64,000 nt of DNA from Limisphaerales bacterium (GTDB lineage: Bacteria; Verrucomicrobiota; Verrucomicrobiia; Limisphaerales; UBA1096). The first letter of the stretch is position 1; each line of letters begins with the position of its first letter. Position numbers and translations under genes: made by a program. The DNA lies in NCBI GenBank assembly GCA_004213515.1, contig SHAK01000005.1, positions 36,610 through 100,609 on the forward strand, in the 5' to 3' direction. The notes beneath the pieces were generated by a model. That model searched no databases. It saw nothing but the letters and a program-made list of their open reading frames with translations, and was not told where the DNA came from. Shown here piece after piece: positions 1-9,602 of the stretch.

Positions 1-2
1 TA

Positions 3-1283
3 ATGCTGAAAAATAAAAATTCACGCCGCCATTTCATAAAACAAACAACATTCACAATTTTAACAGCTGGTAGCGCTCGATCATACGCAGCCAATGAAAA
101 ACTTAATATTGGAATAATTGGCGTCTTCAATCGCGGCAAAGCCAATTTAGACGGAGTCAAAAATGAAAATATTACCGCTCTTTGTGATGTAGATAGCAAT
201 TTTCTCTCTGCCCAATCGCGGAATTTTCCAAAAGCCAATCAATATGCAGATTTTCGTCGAATGATAGATAGTGAAAATCTAGATGCATTGGTAGTCAGCA
301 GCCCTGACCATACCCACGCTGTAGCCACATCATTTGGTCTTAATAACGGTTTGCACACCTATTGCGAAAAGCCATTAACCCATACAATATCTGAATGTAG
401 GACCATTACTAATTTGGCTAGAGAAAAAAATCTTGTTACCCAAATGGGCACCCAGATTCATGCTGGAGAAAATTACCGAAGAGTTGTTGAACTACTCAAC
501 TCGAACGCCATTGGAAAAGTAAATGAAGTTCATGTGTGGGTAGCATCAACTTTCGGCGGTCAACCAAGAACAAAAGGCTCTTACGATGCCCCAAACAACC
601 TAAACTACAATCTCTGGCTAGGACCTCAAAAAAAATATACACCTTATCATCCGACACATCATCCATTCCACTGGAGACAATGGTGGGATTTTGCTGGAGG
701 AACACTAGCCGACATTGGCTGCCATTATATCGACTTAAGTCACTGGGCACTTAACCTTCGCCACCCAAGTAAAATAAAGGTAATCGATGGTCCAAAACCT
801 GATAACGAATATACACCACAATCACTAGTTGTTGACTTTCATTATAAAGAAATTGGCAAACAACCTAAAACTAAGCTTCGATGGTATCATGGAAAATCTC
901 GCCCCCCACACTTTTCAGAGGGAATATTACCTAATTGGGGTAATGGATGTTTGTTTATTGGAAACAAAGGAATGCTGCTTGCCGATTACAACAAACATTT
1001 ATTATTGCCAGAAAAAGATTTTAAAGATTTCCAAAAACCTGAACCAAGCATCCCTAAATCAATTGGACATCATCAAGAATGGATTGAGGCAATTAAAACA
1101 GGAAGTGAAACTACTTGCAATTTTGACTATTCAGGACCTCTTACTGAAGTAGTTCTCCTAGGAAACATCGCGCATCGAACAAATACCCCAATAGTATGGG
1201 ACCATAAAAAAATGAAGGCAACTGGACAATCTCAGGCTGATGAATTCATAAACCATCAATATAGCAAAGGATGGGAATTATAG
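3..1283 (+). CDS. Exported Gfo/Idh/MocA family oxidoreductase
   Basis: 426 residues. The N-terminus carries a twin-arginine-type leader (SRRHFIKQ followed by a short apolar stretch to about residue 29), so the protein is probably exported folded with its NAD(P) cofactor. A Rossmann motif (GIIGVFNRGKAN) follows, then the family's EKP motif in HTYCEKPLTH, where the lysine and proline shape the active site. The C-terminal half is the alpha/beta substrate domain (FAGGTLADIGCHYIDL). Family members oxidise or epimerise sugars and cyclitols; the substrate cannot be read from sequence. The start at position 3 is consistent with the complete leader, though upstream sequence is not visible. frr follows 60 bases downstream on the same strand. 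Confidence 0.88.
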   Translation: MLKNKNSRRHFIKQTTFTILTAGSARSYAANEKLNIGIIGVFNRGKANLDGVKNENITALCDVDSNFLSAQSRNFPKANQYADFRRMIDSENLDALVVSSPDHTHAVATSFGLNNGLHTYCEKPLTHTISECRTITNLAREKNLVTQMGTQIHAGENYRRVVELLNSNAIGKVNEVHVWVASTFGGQPRTKGSYDAPNNLNYNLWLGPQKKYTPYHPTHHPFHWRQWWDFAGGTLADIGCHYIDLSHWALNLRHPSKIKVIDGPKPDNEYTPQSLVVDFHYKEIGKQPKTKLRWYHGKSRPPHFSEGILPNWGNGCLFIGNKGMLLADYNKHLLLPEKDFKDFQKPEPSIPKSIGHHQEWIEAIKTGSETTCNFDYSGPLTEVVLLGNIAHRTNTPIVWDHKKMKATGQSQADEFINHQYSKGWEL

Positions 1284-1343
1284 TTTTTATTAAAGGGCAT
1301 GAAAAACTAGTAAAAAAAATGAAAAATGTTAAAATCCGAGACT

Positions 1344-1904
1344 ATGCCAATTGATCAAGTATTAACAGAAGCCAAAGATAAAATGACGAAGTCTGAGTCT
1401 GCTATGATGCATGAATTTGATGGAGTGCGAACAGGCAAAGCCAACCCCGCACTTGTTGAAAACATAATGGCAGAAGCATATGGCTCCACTATGCGGCTAA
1501 GGGACATGGCTGGCATAACTGCTCCGGAAACAAGAACGATATTAATACAGCCTTGGGATGCAGGAACTGTAGATCCTATCAACAAAGCAATTCAATCAGC
1601 TAACCTAGGACTTAACCCTTCAATTGACGGGAAAGTAATTAGAATAACTCTTCCTGAACTTAGCCAAGAGCGTCGTGAAGAATTGGTCAAAGTTGCAAAA
1701 AAAATTACTGAAGATGGTAGGGTTGCTGTCCGACATGTCCGAAGAGACGCTCTGGAAGGGCTAAAAAAGTGCAGTAAAGAATCTGGAGTTTCAGAGGACG
1801 AAATTAAAACTGCCGAGAAGGAAGTTCAAAAGCTTACTGACGATTTCATTAAAAAAATAGAGTCACACCTTACAGATAAAGAAAAAGAAATATTAACTGT
1901 TTAA
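1344..1904 (+). CDS. frr: Ribosome recycling factor
   Basis: 186 residues from the ATG at 1344, close to the usual 185. The protein splits post-termination 70S ribosomes together with EF-G in the cytoplasm. Family-specific stretches are visible: RTGKANPALVENI near the N-terminus, LGLNPSIDGKVIRI in the middle, LPELSQERREELVKV, and VAVRHVRRDA. An in-frame ATG at 1326 would add six residues (MLKSET); I prefer 1344 because MPIDQVLTEAKDKM aligns with the normal family start. Neither start has a Shine-Dalgarno sequence. In many bacteria frr sits with tsf/pyrH; here it is flanked by unrelated genes. Confidence 0.96.
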   Translation: MPIDQVLTEAKDKMTKSESAMMHEFDGVRTGKANPALVENIMAEAYGSTMRLRDMAGITAPETRTILIQPWDAGTVDPINKAIQSANLGLNPSIDGKVIRITLPELSQERREELVKVAKKITEDGRVAVRHVRRDALEGLKKCSKESGVSEDEIKTAEKEVQKLTDDFIKKIESHLTDKEKEILTV

Positions 1905-1970
1905 AAATTTATGATTAGTAATTGACCATAATAATTACTGAGCAATTTATTTAAGCGCTTCTATTTTTGA

Positions 1971-4900
1971 CTAGTTTTTATTTGCAAGATCACCCTCTAC
2001 GCCCAGAGCTTCAAATTGATATAAAAGTTTACCACTCTCCAAATCCCACACCCGTAAAACTCCATCAAATCCACCCGCAACCGCAAGCTTACCATTCGGA
2101 GTCACAGAGCTGGAGTGCATATACGAAGATGTTTGAGGAAGCTTTTTCACTTCCGCTCCGTCTTCTTTGACAATCTTAACTACATTGTCTCCTGCTGATA
2201 ATAGGAGTTGTGTTCCAATACCAAGAAAGTGCACAGAAGTTACTTCTTTTCCAAATCCACTAAAAGATTTCTTCTGCTCACCATTGGTAAGATTCCATAT
2301 TTTAACTGCCTTATCAGCTCCAACACTTGCCAAAACCCGGCCGTTTCGTTGCCAGCTAACACCAAGAACATGACCTGTATGCCCTTCTAAAGATTGAAGT
2401 TCCTTACCTCTTTCAGTTTCAAATATACGAGCGAACCGGTCTGTTCCTCCTGATGCAATCTTGCTTCCATCAGGGGAAAATTTTAGTGCACTCACTGTAT
2501 CACTATGAGCTTGTGGTATCCTTAGCTCCTCTGAGCCATCTTCAACATTCCAAATATACAACTCTCCTCCACGCGAAGGAAACCCTCCTCCAGTAGCCAA
2601 TTTTTTGCCGTCCGAACTAAAATCTAAAGCAATAATCCGATCCTCAAACTGTGATTCTTTATCGCCGGTGCCTATTTTCCTTACCAATGACCATGAAGGG
2701 GATGCATCAACAATTTCTATATCAGCACCATTTCCATTTATTGCTAAACGACCTTCTGATAACAACTTAATACTCTTAATCAGTCGCCCATTAAAATTTA
2801 AGGAATGAGCGCGTTGCCCATTAGTTGCAGACCACGCTTGCACTCTACCATCAACCCTCAAAGCATAAATCAATGATTGATCATGGGAATAAACAACATC
2901 AATCCAATCTTGAGAAAATGCAGCTGATCTAGCCTTTGCAATATCAACCTTAGATTTAAATATACCTGGCAGTTTACCCGCTAGTTCTTGAGCTTTAATT
3001 GCAGCAGCTAAGCTAGATGCAGCATTTTTAACATTGGTTGCTGTAAATCCAACCTCAGCTTTAGACAATTCAATCTCACGGTTAGAGTTCTCAACCGCCT
3101 TACCTGAATCTTCGATCTTCTTCTCTAAATTCTTTTTTTCCTCAACTGATTTTTTTTGCCTGTCTTTTGCAGAAGCAATCTCTTTTACGACTTTATCTAA
3201 TTTAAAATTAACTTCTTTTAAATATGCCTGAGCCTCCTCAAGTGATTTGCCAGTAATAATCTTACCAGAAGACAATGAAGCTATTTTTTCTTCAATAGAG
3301 GAAAACATACTAATCCCAACCTCAAACTCACCAACTTTACGATCAGCTAATGCTTTGGTTGCTCTCGCTTGAGAAGCCAAAACCTTATCTCCTTCAGATT
3401 TACCAGCTTCTAACTTTGCTGCTGCTGCTAACGAATTTGCACCGTCAGCTATAGCCCCAAGCCTAATTAGATTATTAATAAGCTTAGCTTTCTCAAGTAT
3501 AGCTAAATCCAAGTCTTTCTCTACTTTTAAAAAGCTATTTTTATATTTACCGATTCTCTTCTTAGCTCCATTTAACAAACTATCAAAATTCGACTTATCT
3601 TTTAATGCTATCTCAACCCTATTTGGCAGCTCCTCTATCTCCTTATTTAATTTCACTAAAACAGATTCAGAATCGGTTTTTTCTTTAGCCTTACTGACGG
3701 CTGCTTTTTGATTAGCAACAAAAGTATCTTGAGCCTTTTTGTAAGCAGCCTCATCCTGATTAAGTTGTTTTTGTTTATTTTTAACAGTAGTTTTGTGATA
3801 CGATACTTCTGCCTTTACAAAGGCTAAATCTTGCTCGGCAAGATGCATTCTCTCATCAACAATAGGATCACCTTTAAGTTGCCCCATCATAGTCCAATTC
3901 TTCGTATCCCAAAGTTTTGCTATTACACCCCCAGTAGTTATTAACTGATTTTCACGTCTATTAAACTTTAAACCTGACACTAGTTCTCCGTGGTCAATAA
4001 TTTTAACGGCTTTTCCAAAATTAGCATTAACAACATGGACAGCCCCGTCTACCTGCCCTACAAATATTGACTCTTTATTTTTCCTTGCCGATAAAGCACT
4101 TACTTCAGAGGGGACCTTCCACTCGAACAAGGTTCTATCAGGATTATTCTTCATCCATAACTTTACTGTGCCTCCATCATGAGCTGAGACTATTCTGTTG
4201 CTATCGAGCCATACAAAAAAACTAATTTTAAGAGGAGATGATTCACGAGTTATACGAGATCCCGTGTCTAATTTCCATATCCTTACTCGACCATCACTAA
4301 ATAGAACTGCAACACTTTTACCATCAGGCGATTTTATTACACGCTGAGCTCCCAAGCTACTTACACGGTCTGACCAAACTGGCATCCCATTTTTTAGACT
4401 AACCGCATGAACGGTGCCTGAACTTCCGGCAACAACTGCAATATCGCTTTCATAATCAACATCCATTCCAACTACTTTTTCATTGCCGTTCATAATGTTA
4501 ACTATTCTTACTTTTTCATTAATCCGATTAGACCACAACTTAACAACACGAAATCCCCCTGAAGCCAAAGTTTTCCCATCTGGACTAAAAGAAAGAGACT
4601 GAACTAAATCTCTATGAGCAATATTTTCACCAAGACTTGGATCGCTCAAACGAGTAACTAACTGCTGTGTTGGAAGATGATAAATAAATATTTGATTTCC
4701 TCGGCTGCAAGCAGCGAATTGCCCATCGTCTGAGATAGTTGTAGAGTATATAGGAGCCATCGACAAAGGAACTGGTTGCCAATTAAATTTCTCAACAACA
4801 TTCTTCACCTCTCCCTTTGCACCTTGATTAATCCACAGACTTATAAGTCCAAGTTGATAAGGTGTTAGACTATTTGCTCCTACCTTATTACGTCGCGGAG

Positions 4901-5216
4901 GCATGTAAGGCTTTTTGCTTTGACGGATATGAAACATCAATTGACTTTTTTCAGCGCTACCAGGAATAACCATAGCACCACTTTCACCACCCACTCCTAT
5001 GCTCAATGGTGTTTCTAAATTTAGATCAGCATCAGCATCCTTAGAATTATGGCATGCCAAACAGTTTTTGCGAAAAATAGGCAAAATCTCTGAAGCAAAA
5101 TCAACTGCCTCCTTTCTACTTAATTTAGCTATTTCAAGCTCAGCTAAAACATTTACCACTGTTATTTGGCTAAAAGAAGTAGCCAGAAACAATAAAACAT
5201 GAAAATACCGCTGCAT
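1971..5216 (-). CDS. PSCyt1 cytochrome c / WD40 / coiled-coil / WD40 protein
   Basis: 1081 residues, with a secretion signal at residues 1-25. A planctomycete-type cytochrome c domain (about 38-135) follows, with one haem motif CLACH (C52, C55, H56) and the usual MPPRR segment. A first WD40-like propeller spans about 145-450 (FSPDGKTLASGG, KSPDGKSVAVLFSDG). A long Lys/Glu/Ala-rich coiled coil spans about 455-755 (repeats such as KNKQKQLNQDEAAYKKAQ). A second, more canonical propeller covers about 765-1075 (LKFSPDGSKIASGGTDRFARIFE, VWDLESGKLL). It probably acts in the periplasm or on the cell surface. Single-haem PSCyt1 domains are widespread in PVC bacteria but their electron partner is not established. 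It is transcribed divergently from the Gfo/Idh/MocA gene at 5376. Confidence 0.85.
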   Translation of the reverse strand: MQRYFHVLLFLATSFSQITVVNVLAELEIAKLSRKEAVDFASEILPIFRKNCLACHNSKDADADLNLETPLSIGVGGESGAMVIPGSAEKSQLMFHIRQSKKPYMPPRRNKVGANSLTPYQLGLISLWINQGAKGEVKNVVEKFNWQPVPLSMAPIYSTTISDDGQFAACSRGNQIFIYHLPTQQLVTRLSDPSLGENIAHRDLVQSLSFSPDGKTLASGGFRVVKLWSNRINEKVRIVNIMNGNEKVVGMDVDYESDIAVVAGSSGTVHAVSLKNGMPVWSDRVSSLGAQRVIKSPDGKSVAVLFSDGRVRIWKLDTGSRITRESSPLKISFFVWLDSNRIVSAHDGGTVKLWMKNNPDRTLFEWKVPSEVSALSARKNKESIFVGQVDGAVHVVNANFGKAVKIIDHGELVSGLKFNRRENQLITTGGVIAKLWDTKNWTMMGQLKGDPIVDERMHLAEQDLAFVKAEVSYHKTTVKNKQKQLNQDEAAYKKAQDTFVANQKAAVSKAKEKTDSESVLVKLNKEIEELPNRVEIALKDKSNFDSLLNGAKKRIGKYKNSFLKVEKDLDLAILEKAKLINNLIRLGAIADGANSLAAAAKLEAGKSEGDKVLASQARATKALADRKVGEFEVGISMFSSIEEKIASLSSGKIITGKSLEEAQAYLKEVNFKLDKVVKEIASAKDRQKKSVEEKKNLEKKIEDSGKAVENSNREIELSKAEVGFTATNVKNAASSLAAAIKAQELAGKLPGIFKSKVDIAKARSAAFSQDWIDVVYSHDQSLIYALRVDGRVQAWSATNGQRAHSLNFNGRLIKSIKLLSEGRLAINGNGADIEIVDASPSWSLVRKIGTGDKESQFEDRIIALDFSSDGKKLATGGGFPSRGGELYIWNVEDGSEELRIPQAHSDTVSALKFSPDGSKIASGGTDRFARIFETERGKELQSLEGHTGHVLGVSWQRNGRVLASVGADKAVKIWNLTNGEQKKSFSGFGKEVTSVHFLGIGTQLLLSAGDNVVKIVKEDGAEVKKLPQTSSYMHSSSVTPNGKLAVAGGFDGVLRVWDLESGKLLYQFEALGVEGDLANKN

Positions 5217-5375
5217 TATAGGATAAACAATTGTTCCTAATAAAAAAACATTTGAACAGTATTTTTCACATCAATTTTTTTCTGTTAATACCCTTTAAAA
5301 TAGGTGAGGATTTTTTCATTCCGACAATACTCAGCTTGGAGTCGTCGGTTGATATAAACTTTCAATATTAATACT

Positions 5376-6767
5376 ATGACAAATAAACCAAAGAGTGCAC
5401 TTTCTCGACGCAAGTTCATCTCTAATTCCTCAGCTGCGACTTTGAGCGCTGCCGCTTTTGGACCGTTCATGCTTCGAGGACAAAATCTTAACAGCAAGAT
5501 AAACCTTGCTGCTATTGGTGCAGGGGGAAAAGGCTCTAGCGATACTGATAATTCCGCCCGATGTGGAGCCAATGTCGTAGCGCTTTGTGATGTGGACACT
5601 AACACCTTGCGATCTCGCGGGCAAAAATATCCTGGAGCTGCAACTTTTCAGGATTTTCGAAAAATGTTTGATAAGATGGGTAAATCCATCGATGCCTGCA
5701 CTGTTTCAACACCGGACCATATGCATGCCATAGCTGGGGTCCAAGCCATGAAAATGGGCAAACATGTTTACGTTCAAAAGCCCCTCACCCAGTCAGTCTA
5801 TGAAGCCAGACTAATGGCTAAAGTTGCCAAAGAACAAAAAGTGGCAACACAAATGGGCAACCAAGGTAGCGCTGGAAGCGGCCTAAGAAGGGCAGTACAA
5901 GTAATTCAATCAGGAATGATCGGAGATGTGACTGAGTTACATGTTTGGTCAAACCGCCCAGTTTGGCCTCAAGGCATAGGCCGCCCAAAAGGTTCCGATC
6001 CAGTACCAAATCATTTGGATTGGGGACTTTGGCAAGGTCCTGTTAAGCATCGCCCCTACAAAAAAGGTGCTTATCACACATTCAATTGGCGTGGATGGTT
6101 AGACTATGGAACTGGGGCTTTGGGAGATATGGCATGTCATACAGTGAATATGCCATTTAGAGCTCTTAAGCTTGGATATCCAACTCTAGTTGAAGCAGAA
6201 GCTCATTCAGGGATTAACAAAGAAACTTACCCTCTTAATTCAAGGATTCGATTTGAATTCCCAGAAAGAGACGGAATGGTTCCTCTAAAATTCTGGTGGT
6301 ATGACGGCAAGATTGATGGCAATCAGAACCAGCCTCATCCAGATGTCACCTCAAAAATTGCTAACACTATGGGCAAAATCAGAGGAAGCGGCTGCCTTTT
6401 AATTGGAACAAAGGGGCAAATTTTCACTCCAGACGATTACGGGTCTAGGTATTATGTCGCTCTCAATGATGAGAAAAAATTCAAAGGAAGCAAAAACCAT
6501 GAGGCTGACAAAGCTATTCCAGAAAAATTCTGGAAATCTCCAGGCCATACTCAGGAATGGTTTGATATGATGAAAGGTGGACGCCCCGCATACTCTAACT
6601 TTGATAATGCAGCATACCTAACCGAAATCATTCTTCTAGGCTGTATTGCAATGCAGGTTGGGAAGAATAGAAAAATGGAATGGGATGGGCCAAACATGAA
6701 GTCCCCTAATATTGCAGAGGCTGCTAATTATGTGAAAAGGGATTACCTAAATGGTTATACCTTATAA
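5376..6767 (+). CDS. Exported Gfo/Idh/MocA family oxidoreductase
   Basis: 463 residues with a twin-arginine-type leader (LSRRKFISNSSAATLS, apolar to about residue 30). The Rossmann motif reads AAIGAGGKGSSD, and the dinucleotide-binding fold continues through VVALCDVD. The active-site motif is VYVQKPLTQ, with Gln in place of the usual Glu of EKP; QKP variants are known among exported PVC members. The substrate domain contains YGTGALGDMACHTVN. Its overall layout matches the protein at 3-1283, so the two are probably paralogues acting on related sugars. Its stop codon is followed by a strong terminator. Confidence 0.88.
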   Translation: MTNKPKSALSRRKFISNSSAATLSAAAFGPFMLRGQNLNSKINLAAIGAGGKGSSDTDNSARCGANVVALCDVDTNTLRSRGQKYPGAATFQDFRKMFDKMGKSIDACTVSTPDHMHAIAGVQAMKMGKHVYVQKPLTQSVYEARLMAKVAKEQKVATQMGNQGSAGSGLRRAVQVIQSGMIGDVTELHVWSNRPVWPQGIGRPKGSDPVPNHLDWGLWQGPVKHRPYKKGAYHTFNWRGWLDYGTGALGDMACHTVNMPFRALKLGYPTLVEAEAHSGINKETYPLNSRIRFEFPERDGMVPLKFWWYDGKIDGNQNQPHPDVTSKIANTMGKIRGSGCLLIGTKGQIFTPDDYGSRYYVALNDEKKFKGSKNHEADKAIPEKFWKSPGHTQEWFDMMKGGRPAYSNFDNAAYLTEIILLGCIAMQVGKNRKMEWDGPNMKSPNIAEAANYVKRDYLNGYTL

Positions 6768-6787
6768 ATAGCCAATTCAATTCGACT

Positions 6788-6823
6788 AACACCCGGCCAA
6801 ATTACTTGCGCCGGGTGTTTTTA
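6788..6823 (+). terminator. Rho-independent terminator
   Basis: A perfect 10-bp stem (AACACCCGGC at 6788-6797 pairing with GCCGGGTGTT at 6810-6819), a 12-base loop, and a run of T. It lies 20 bases after the Gfo/Idh/MocA stop. It separates that gene from the secretion operon, which then needs its own promoter in the very AT-rich 6824-7058 interval. Confidence 0.85.
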
Positions 6824-7058
6824 TATCTAATTTGAATTTTTAATCTTATAAAAAATTACTTAATCATAATTCTTATTAAAAGATATATAAATAATCGATC
6901 AAAGATTGACTTAAGCATCCAAAAAGAGGAAATTTTTAAAGGTTTTGGCCATATGTAGTAAAAAATAATCCTCTCAAACACAATATAGAGTTTTTTTGAT
7001 TACTTATGTAACATTTTAGCCTCAAATTTGTATAAAGAATTAATTATTAATATATTAA

Positions 7059-7592
7059 ATGAAAATTAAGCTAAATTCTATTAAGAAAAACAAAGGTGCT
7101 TTTACTCTGATAGAAATCCTGCTCGTACTTGTAATTATTGGATTAGTAGCAACAGCCTTGGTGGTGAATTTAATGCCACAACAGGAAGGAGCAGAGAGAA
7201 ATGCTGCAGATCTATTAGTTAAATCAGTTAAGAACTCACTTAATACATATCGCCTAAACATAGGGCATTACCCTACCGAAGATGAAGGAGGGCTTCTTGC
7301 TTTGGTTCAGAAACCAACATTCGAAAATGAAAGGCTCGGCACTAAATGGACTGGCCCATACGTTAAATCAGGAACAACTTTTGATGACCCTTGGGGTAAT
7401 CCTCTAGTTTACGAACCGGCTGACCCAGAATTCAAACAACCAGAAGATCCAGACTACCGCCTTTATTCAAAGGGGCCTAACGGTCTTGAAGGAGATGAGG
7501 ACGACATTGGAGACAAAGAACAAGAAGAGGAAGTCGACAGCCTGGAAGAGCTAGGTGAAGCTGGAGGAGGATTAACGACCGGGAATGAATAA
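7059..7592 (+). CDS. gspG: Type II secretion major pseudopilin GspG
   Basis: 177 residues. Prepilin signal GAFTLIEILLVLVIIGLV: cleavage is expected before F, giving F+1 and E+5, with Ala rather than Gly at -1. The C-terminal domain shows the GspG calcium-loop pattern: HYPTEDEGGLLALV, then DPWGNPLVY, then DYRLYSKGPNGLEGDEDDIGD. GspG is the main subunit of the periplasmic pseudopilus that pushes substrates through the secretin. The acidic tail (EQEEEVDSLEELGEAGGG) extends beyond the usual end of the family. First gene of a translationally coupled operon; the next gene overlaps by 8 bases. Confidence 0.93.
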   Translation: MKIKLNSIKKNKGAFTLIEILLVLVIIGLVATALVVNLMPQQEGAERNAADLLVKSVKNSLNTYRLNIGHYPTEDEGGLLALVQKPTFENERLGTKWTGPYVKSGTTFDDPWGNPLVYEPADPEFKQPEDPDYRLYSKGPNGLEGDEDDIGDKEQEEEVDSLEELGEAGGGLTTGNE

Positions 7593-8328
7593 CCGGCCGC
7601 ACTTCGCCGGCAAATCCATCAGGGCTTTTTCGCTGTTGGAACTTCTTTTAGTGCTGGTGATTGTGATGTTGCTTTTTGGCGCCGCAGTTTTTGAGTTTAA
7701 CTCTATAAACCGCGGCGCTTCTCTTTCTGAAGGAACAGACCGTCTCAAATCCTTGTTTTTATTTGCAAGTAACGAAGCGCAACGCACCGGGAAATCAGTT
7801 AGGATTCGCTTTGGGATATCCGGAGCGAATACATCAACTAATACCATTCAAACTGTAGACTTAAACGAGAACAATTTACCAATAGCAGAATGGGAACCGG
7901 CTCCCCTTAAGTTACCTGGGCAATTTAAATTACTGCCTAATAGCAAAACTTATTCTAATGACATTGATGAATTAGTAACAATCGAATCAGTTACACTAAC
8001 TGGGCTTGATGCTCAAACAGCCTTGATAGCCAACAATCCTGAAAACTCCTTAATGCAGACAGTCCAAGAGCAGGAAGACGGCGAATCAATTGAAGGCTTA
8101 ATTCCCCCAATCTATTTCTACCAAGACGGTTCATGCGATTCTGCCAAAGTGCAACTTGCCAGCAAAAATTTAAATAATCTTAATAAATCAATAGTTGAAT
8201 TAATCGGACTCACAGGAACCGTTAGTCATAATTATCTAGAGATACAACCTAACCAACTAAATAAAACTAACGATTATGAATCTGTCGAAACAGTTAACCA
8301 ACCAAGTAAAACTATAATCACTCCATGA
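7585..8328 (+). CDS. gspH: Type II secretion minor pseudopilin, GspH-like
   Basis: 247 residues with the prepilin motif RAFSLLELLLVLVIVMLL (F+1, E+5, Ala at -1). The segment after it (GTDRLKSLFLFASNEAQRTGKSVRIRFG) fits the GspH/FimT family, in which the first helix is followed by a strand-rich globular domain. Minor pseudopilin of the tip complex, assigned also by its place between gspG and a GspI-like gene. Overlaps gspG by 8 and gspI by 4 bases. It is longer than typical GspH (about 150-200), with a low-complexity C-terminus. Confidence 0.82.
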   Translation: MNNRPHFAGKSIRAFSLLELLLVLVIVMLLFGAAVFEFNSINRGASLSEGTDRLKSLFLFASNEAQRTGKSVRIRFGISGANTSTNTIQTVDLNENNLPIAEWEPAPLKLPGQFKLLPNSKTYSNDIDELVTIESVTLTGLDAQTALIANNPENSLMQTVQEQEDGESIEGLIPPIYFYQDGSCDSAKVQLASKNLNNLNKSIVELIGLTGTVSHNYLEIQPNQLNKTNDYESVETVNQPSKTIITP

Positions 8329-8744
8329 TTATTCAACTTCAAAAAAACACCCCACCTAAATCTGGAGTCGTCCTATTTGAAGTTATTTTAGCATTAGTTT
8401 TATTTTCTTTTGCGGCAATTATTATAGCTAATAGTTTCAGCTCGTCTCTCAGAAGCGTGGACCGCATGAGAAATGATTTAGACGCTTCAAATCTTGCTAT
8501 TTCCACACTATCTGAAATTGAACTTGGAATTAAACCTATCGAAACCTCTGCCCCTACAGAATTCGAAGAACCTTTTGAAAAATGGACTTGGCAAATCGAA
8601 ACAACAAAGCCAAATGAAGATCTCGATATGGGGGGAGGCTTGACTCTTGTTGAAGTCATAATCATCAACGAAGATTTAGGACGCGAAACAAGAATTGCTC
8701 GAATGATCCGGCCACCAGCTGAAATACAATCCTTAAATGATTAA
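8325..8744 (+). CDS. gspI: Type II secretion minor pseudopilin, GspI-like
   Basis: 139 residues. The transmembrane helix SGVVLFEVILALVLFSFAAI has Gly at -1, V+1 and E+5. The following RMRNDLDASNLAISTLSEIELG resembles the GspI region rich in small residues, and TWQIETTKPNE recalls the W-containing strand of that family. Likely partner of GspJ and GspK in the tip of the pseudopilus. The length fits GspI (about 120-140). Start overlaps gspH by 4 bases (ATGA), indicating coupled translation; 3 bases separate it from gspJ. Confidence 0.8.
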   Translation: MIIQLQKNTPPKSGVVLFEVILALVLFSFAAIIIANSFSSSLRSVDRMRNDLDASNLAISTLSEIELGIKPIETSAPTEFEEPFEKWTWQIETTKPNEDLDMGGGLTLVEVIIINEDLGRETRIARMIRPPAEIQSLND

Positions 8745-8747
8745 GTC

Positions 8748-9602
8748 ATGTCAGAGTCAAATGCATCCAGATCGAATAGACCAAAAAAAACAAATAATGC
8801 ATTTACATTGCTAGAGACTTTGCTTGCCGTAGTTATAGCAACAGGTTTGCTGTCAACTGCAATGTATTTTTATCAACAGTCAGGTAAATTCCGTAATGAC
8901 TTAATACTTGAGAACGAGAGAATTGCCAGTGCTAGACTTATTCTAAATAAGATGAGTTCAGAATTGCGCAGCACTTTAACACACCCAAGACTAAGGGTTG
9001 GCCTTAAGGGTGGATCTAACTGGGTAGAATTTCTCAAAACAGCAACTCCCTCAAAGGGCAGCTGGATGTCCTCAACAGAAACACAATCCCCTAGCTATCC
9101 AGAAACAGGATATCGGTTGATTCGATATCAATTAGCAATGAAAAGCTTAATAAGCGACAGCCTAGACAATGAGGCAAATCGTGAAATGCTCGAAAACCTT
9201 AATCTAAATAAAAACGGAGCCGCTAATGAAGAAGACAATTCTGTCTTAGCAAAACAAGGTGATGCAATCGATCGTATTGAGAGACGACTTCTTACGAGTA
9301 AAGTATCCACTAATACAACTGCTATAGTTAATATCGATCCTGTACGAATTACCGACCAATTAAAATACATGCAGTTCCGCTATTTAAATAATGGTTCATG
9401 GTCTTATCAATGGTCAGGTCCAAATCCCCCACAAGGAATAGAAATTAGTCTAGGAATAGAACCTTTAAACGCAACAAATTTACTAGAAGAATACACTAAT
9501 CATGTCTTTAGAAGAATCCTTCGAATTCCAACAACATCCCAGCAACCACAAAACGTTTCGACCAATAATGTTGATTTAGAGGAGCCAATTGAAAGTCTAT
9601 GA
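8748..9602 (+). CDS. gspJ: Type II secretion minor pseudopilin, GspJ-like
   Basis: 284 residues. The prepilin helix NAFTLLETLLAVVIATGLLS has Ala at -1, F+1, E+5. The long soluble domain contains NERIASARLILNKMSSELR, the helix that follows the membrane segment in GspJ proteins. GspJ caps the pseudopilus together with GspI and GspK. Assignment rests on the order H-I-J-K and on size (GspJ is the largest minor pseudopilin apart from K). The last 4 bases overlap gspK. Confidence 0.8.
   Translation: MSESNASRSNRPKKTNNAFTLLETLLAVVIATGLLSTAMYFYQQSGKFRNDLILENERIASARLILNKMSSELRSTLTHPRLRVGLKGGSNWVEFLKTATPSKGSWMSSTETQSPSYPETGYRLIRYQLAMKSLISDSLDNEANREMLENLNLNKNGAANEEDNSVLAKQGDAIDRIERRLLTSKVSTNTTAIVNIDPVRITDQLKYMQFRYLNNGSWSYQWSGPNPPQGIEISLGIEPLNATNLLEEYTNHVFRRILRIPTTSQQPQNVSTNNVDLEEPIESL

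Noticed and set aside
829..1152. 107-codon frame within the first oxidoreductase
   Set aside because: Overlaps a confidently called gene in another frame and resembles no known protein.
1917..1939. Inverted repeat AGTAATT...AATTACT after frr
   Set aside because: Only 7 bp, all but two pairs A-T, no clear T run; too weak to call a terminator.
5226..5235. Palindrome AACAATTGTT near the start of the PSCyt1-WD40 gene
   Set aside because: Short AT-rich palindromes are expected by chance in this composition; no second copy was seen.
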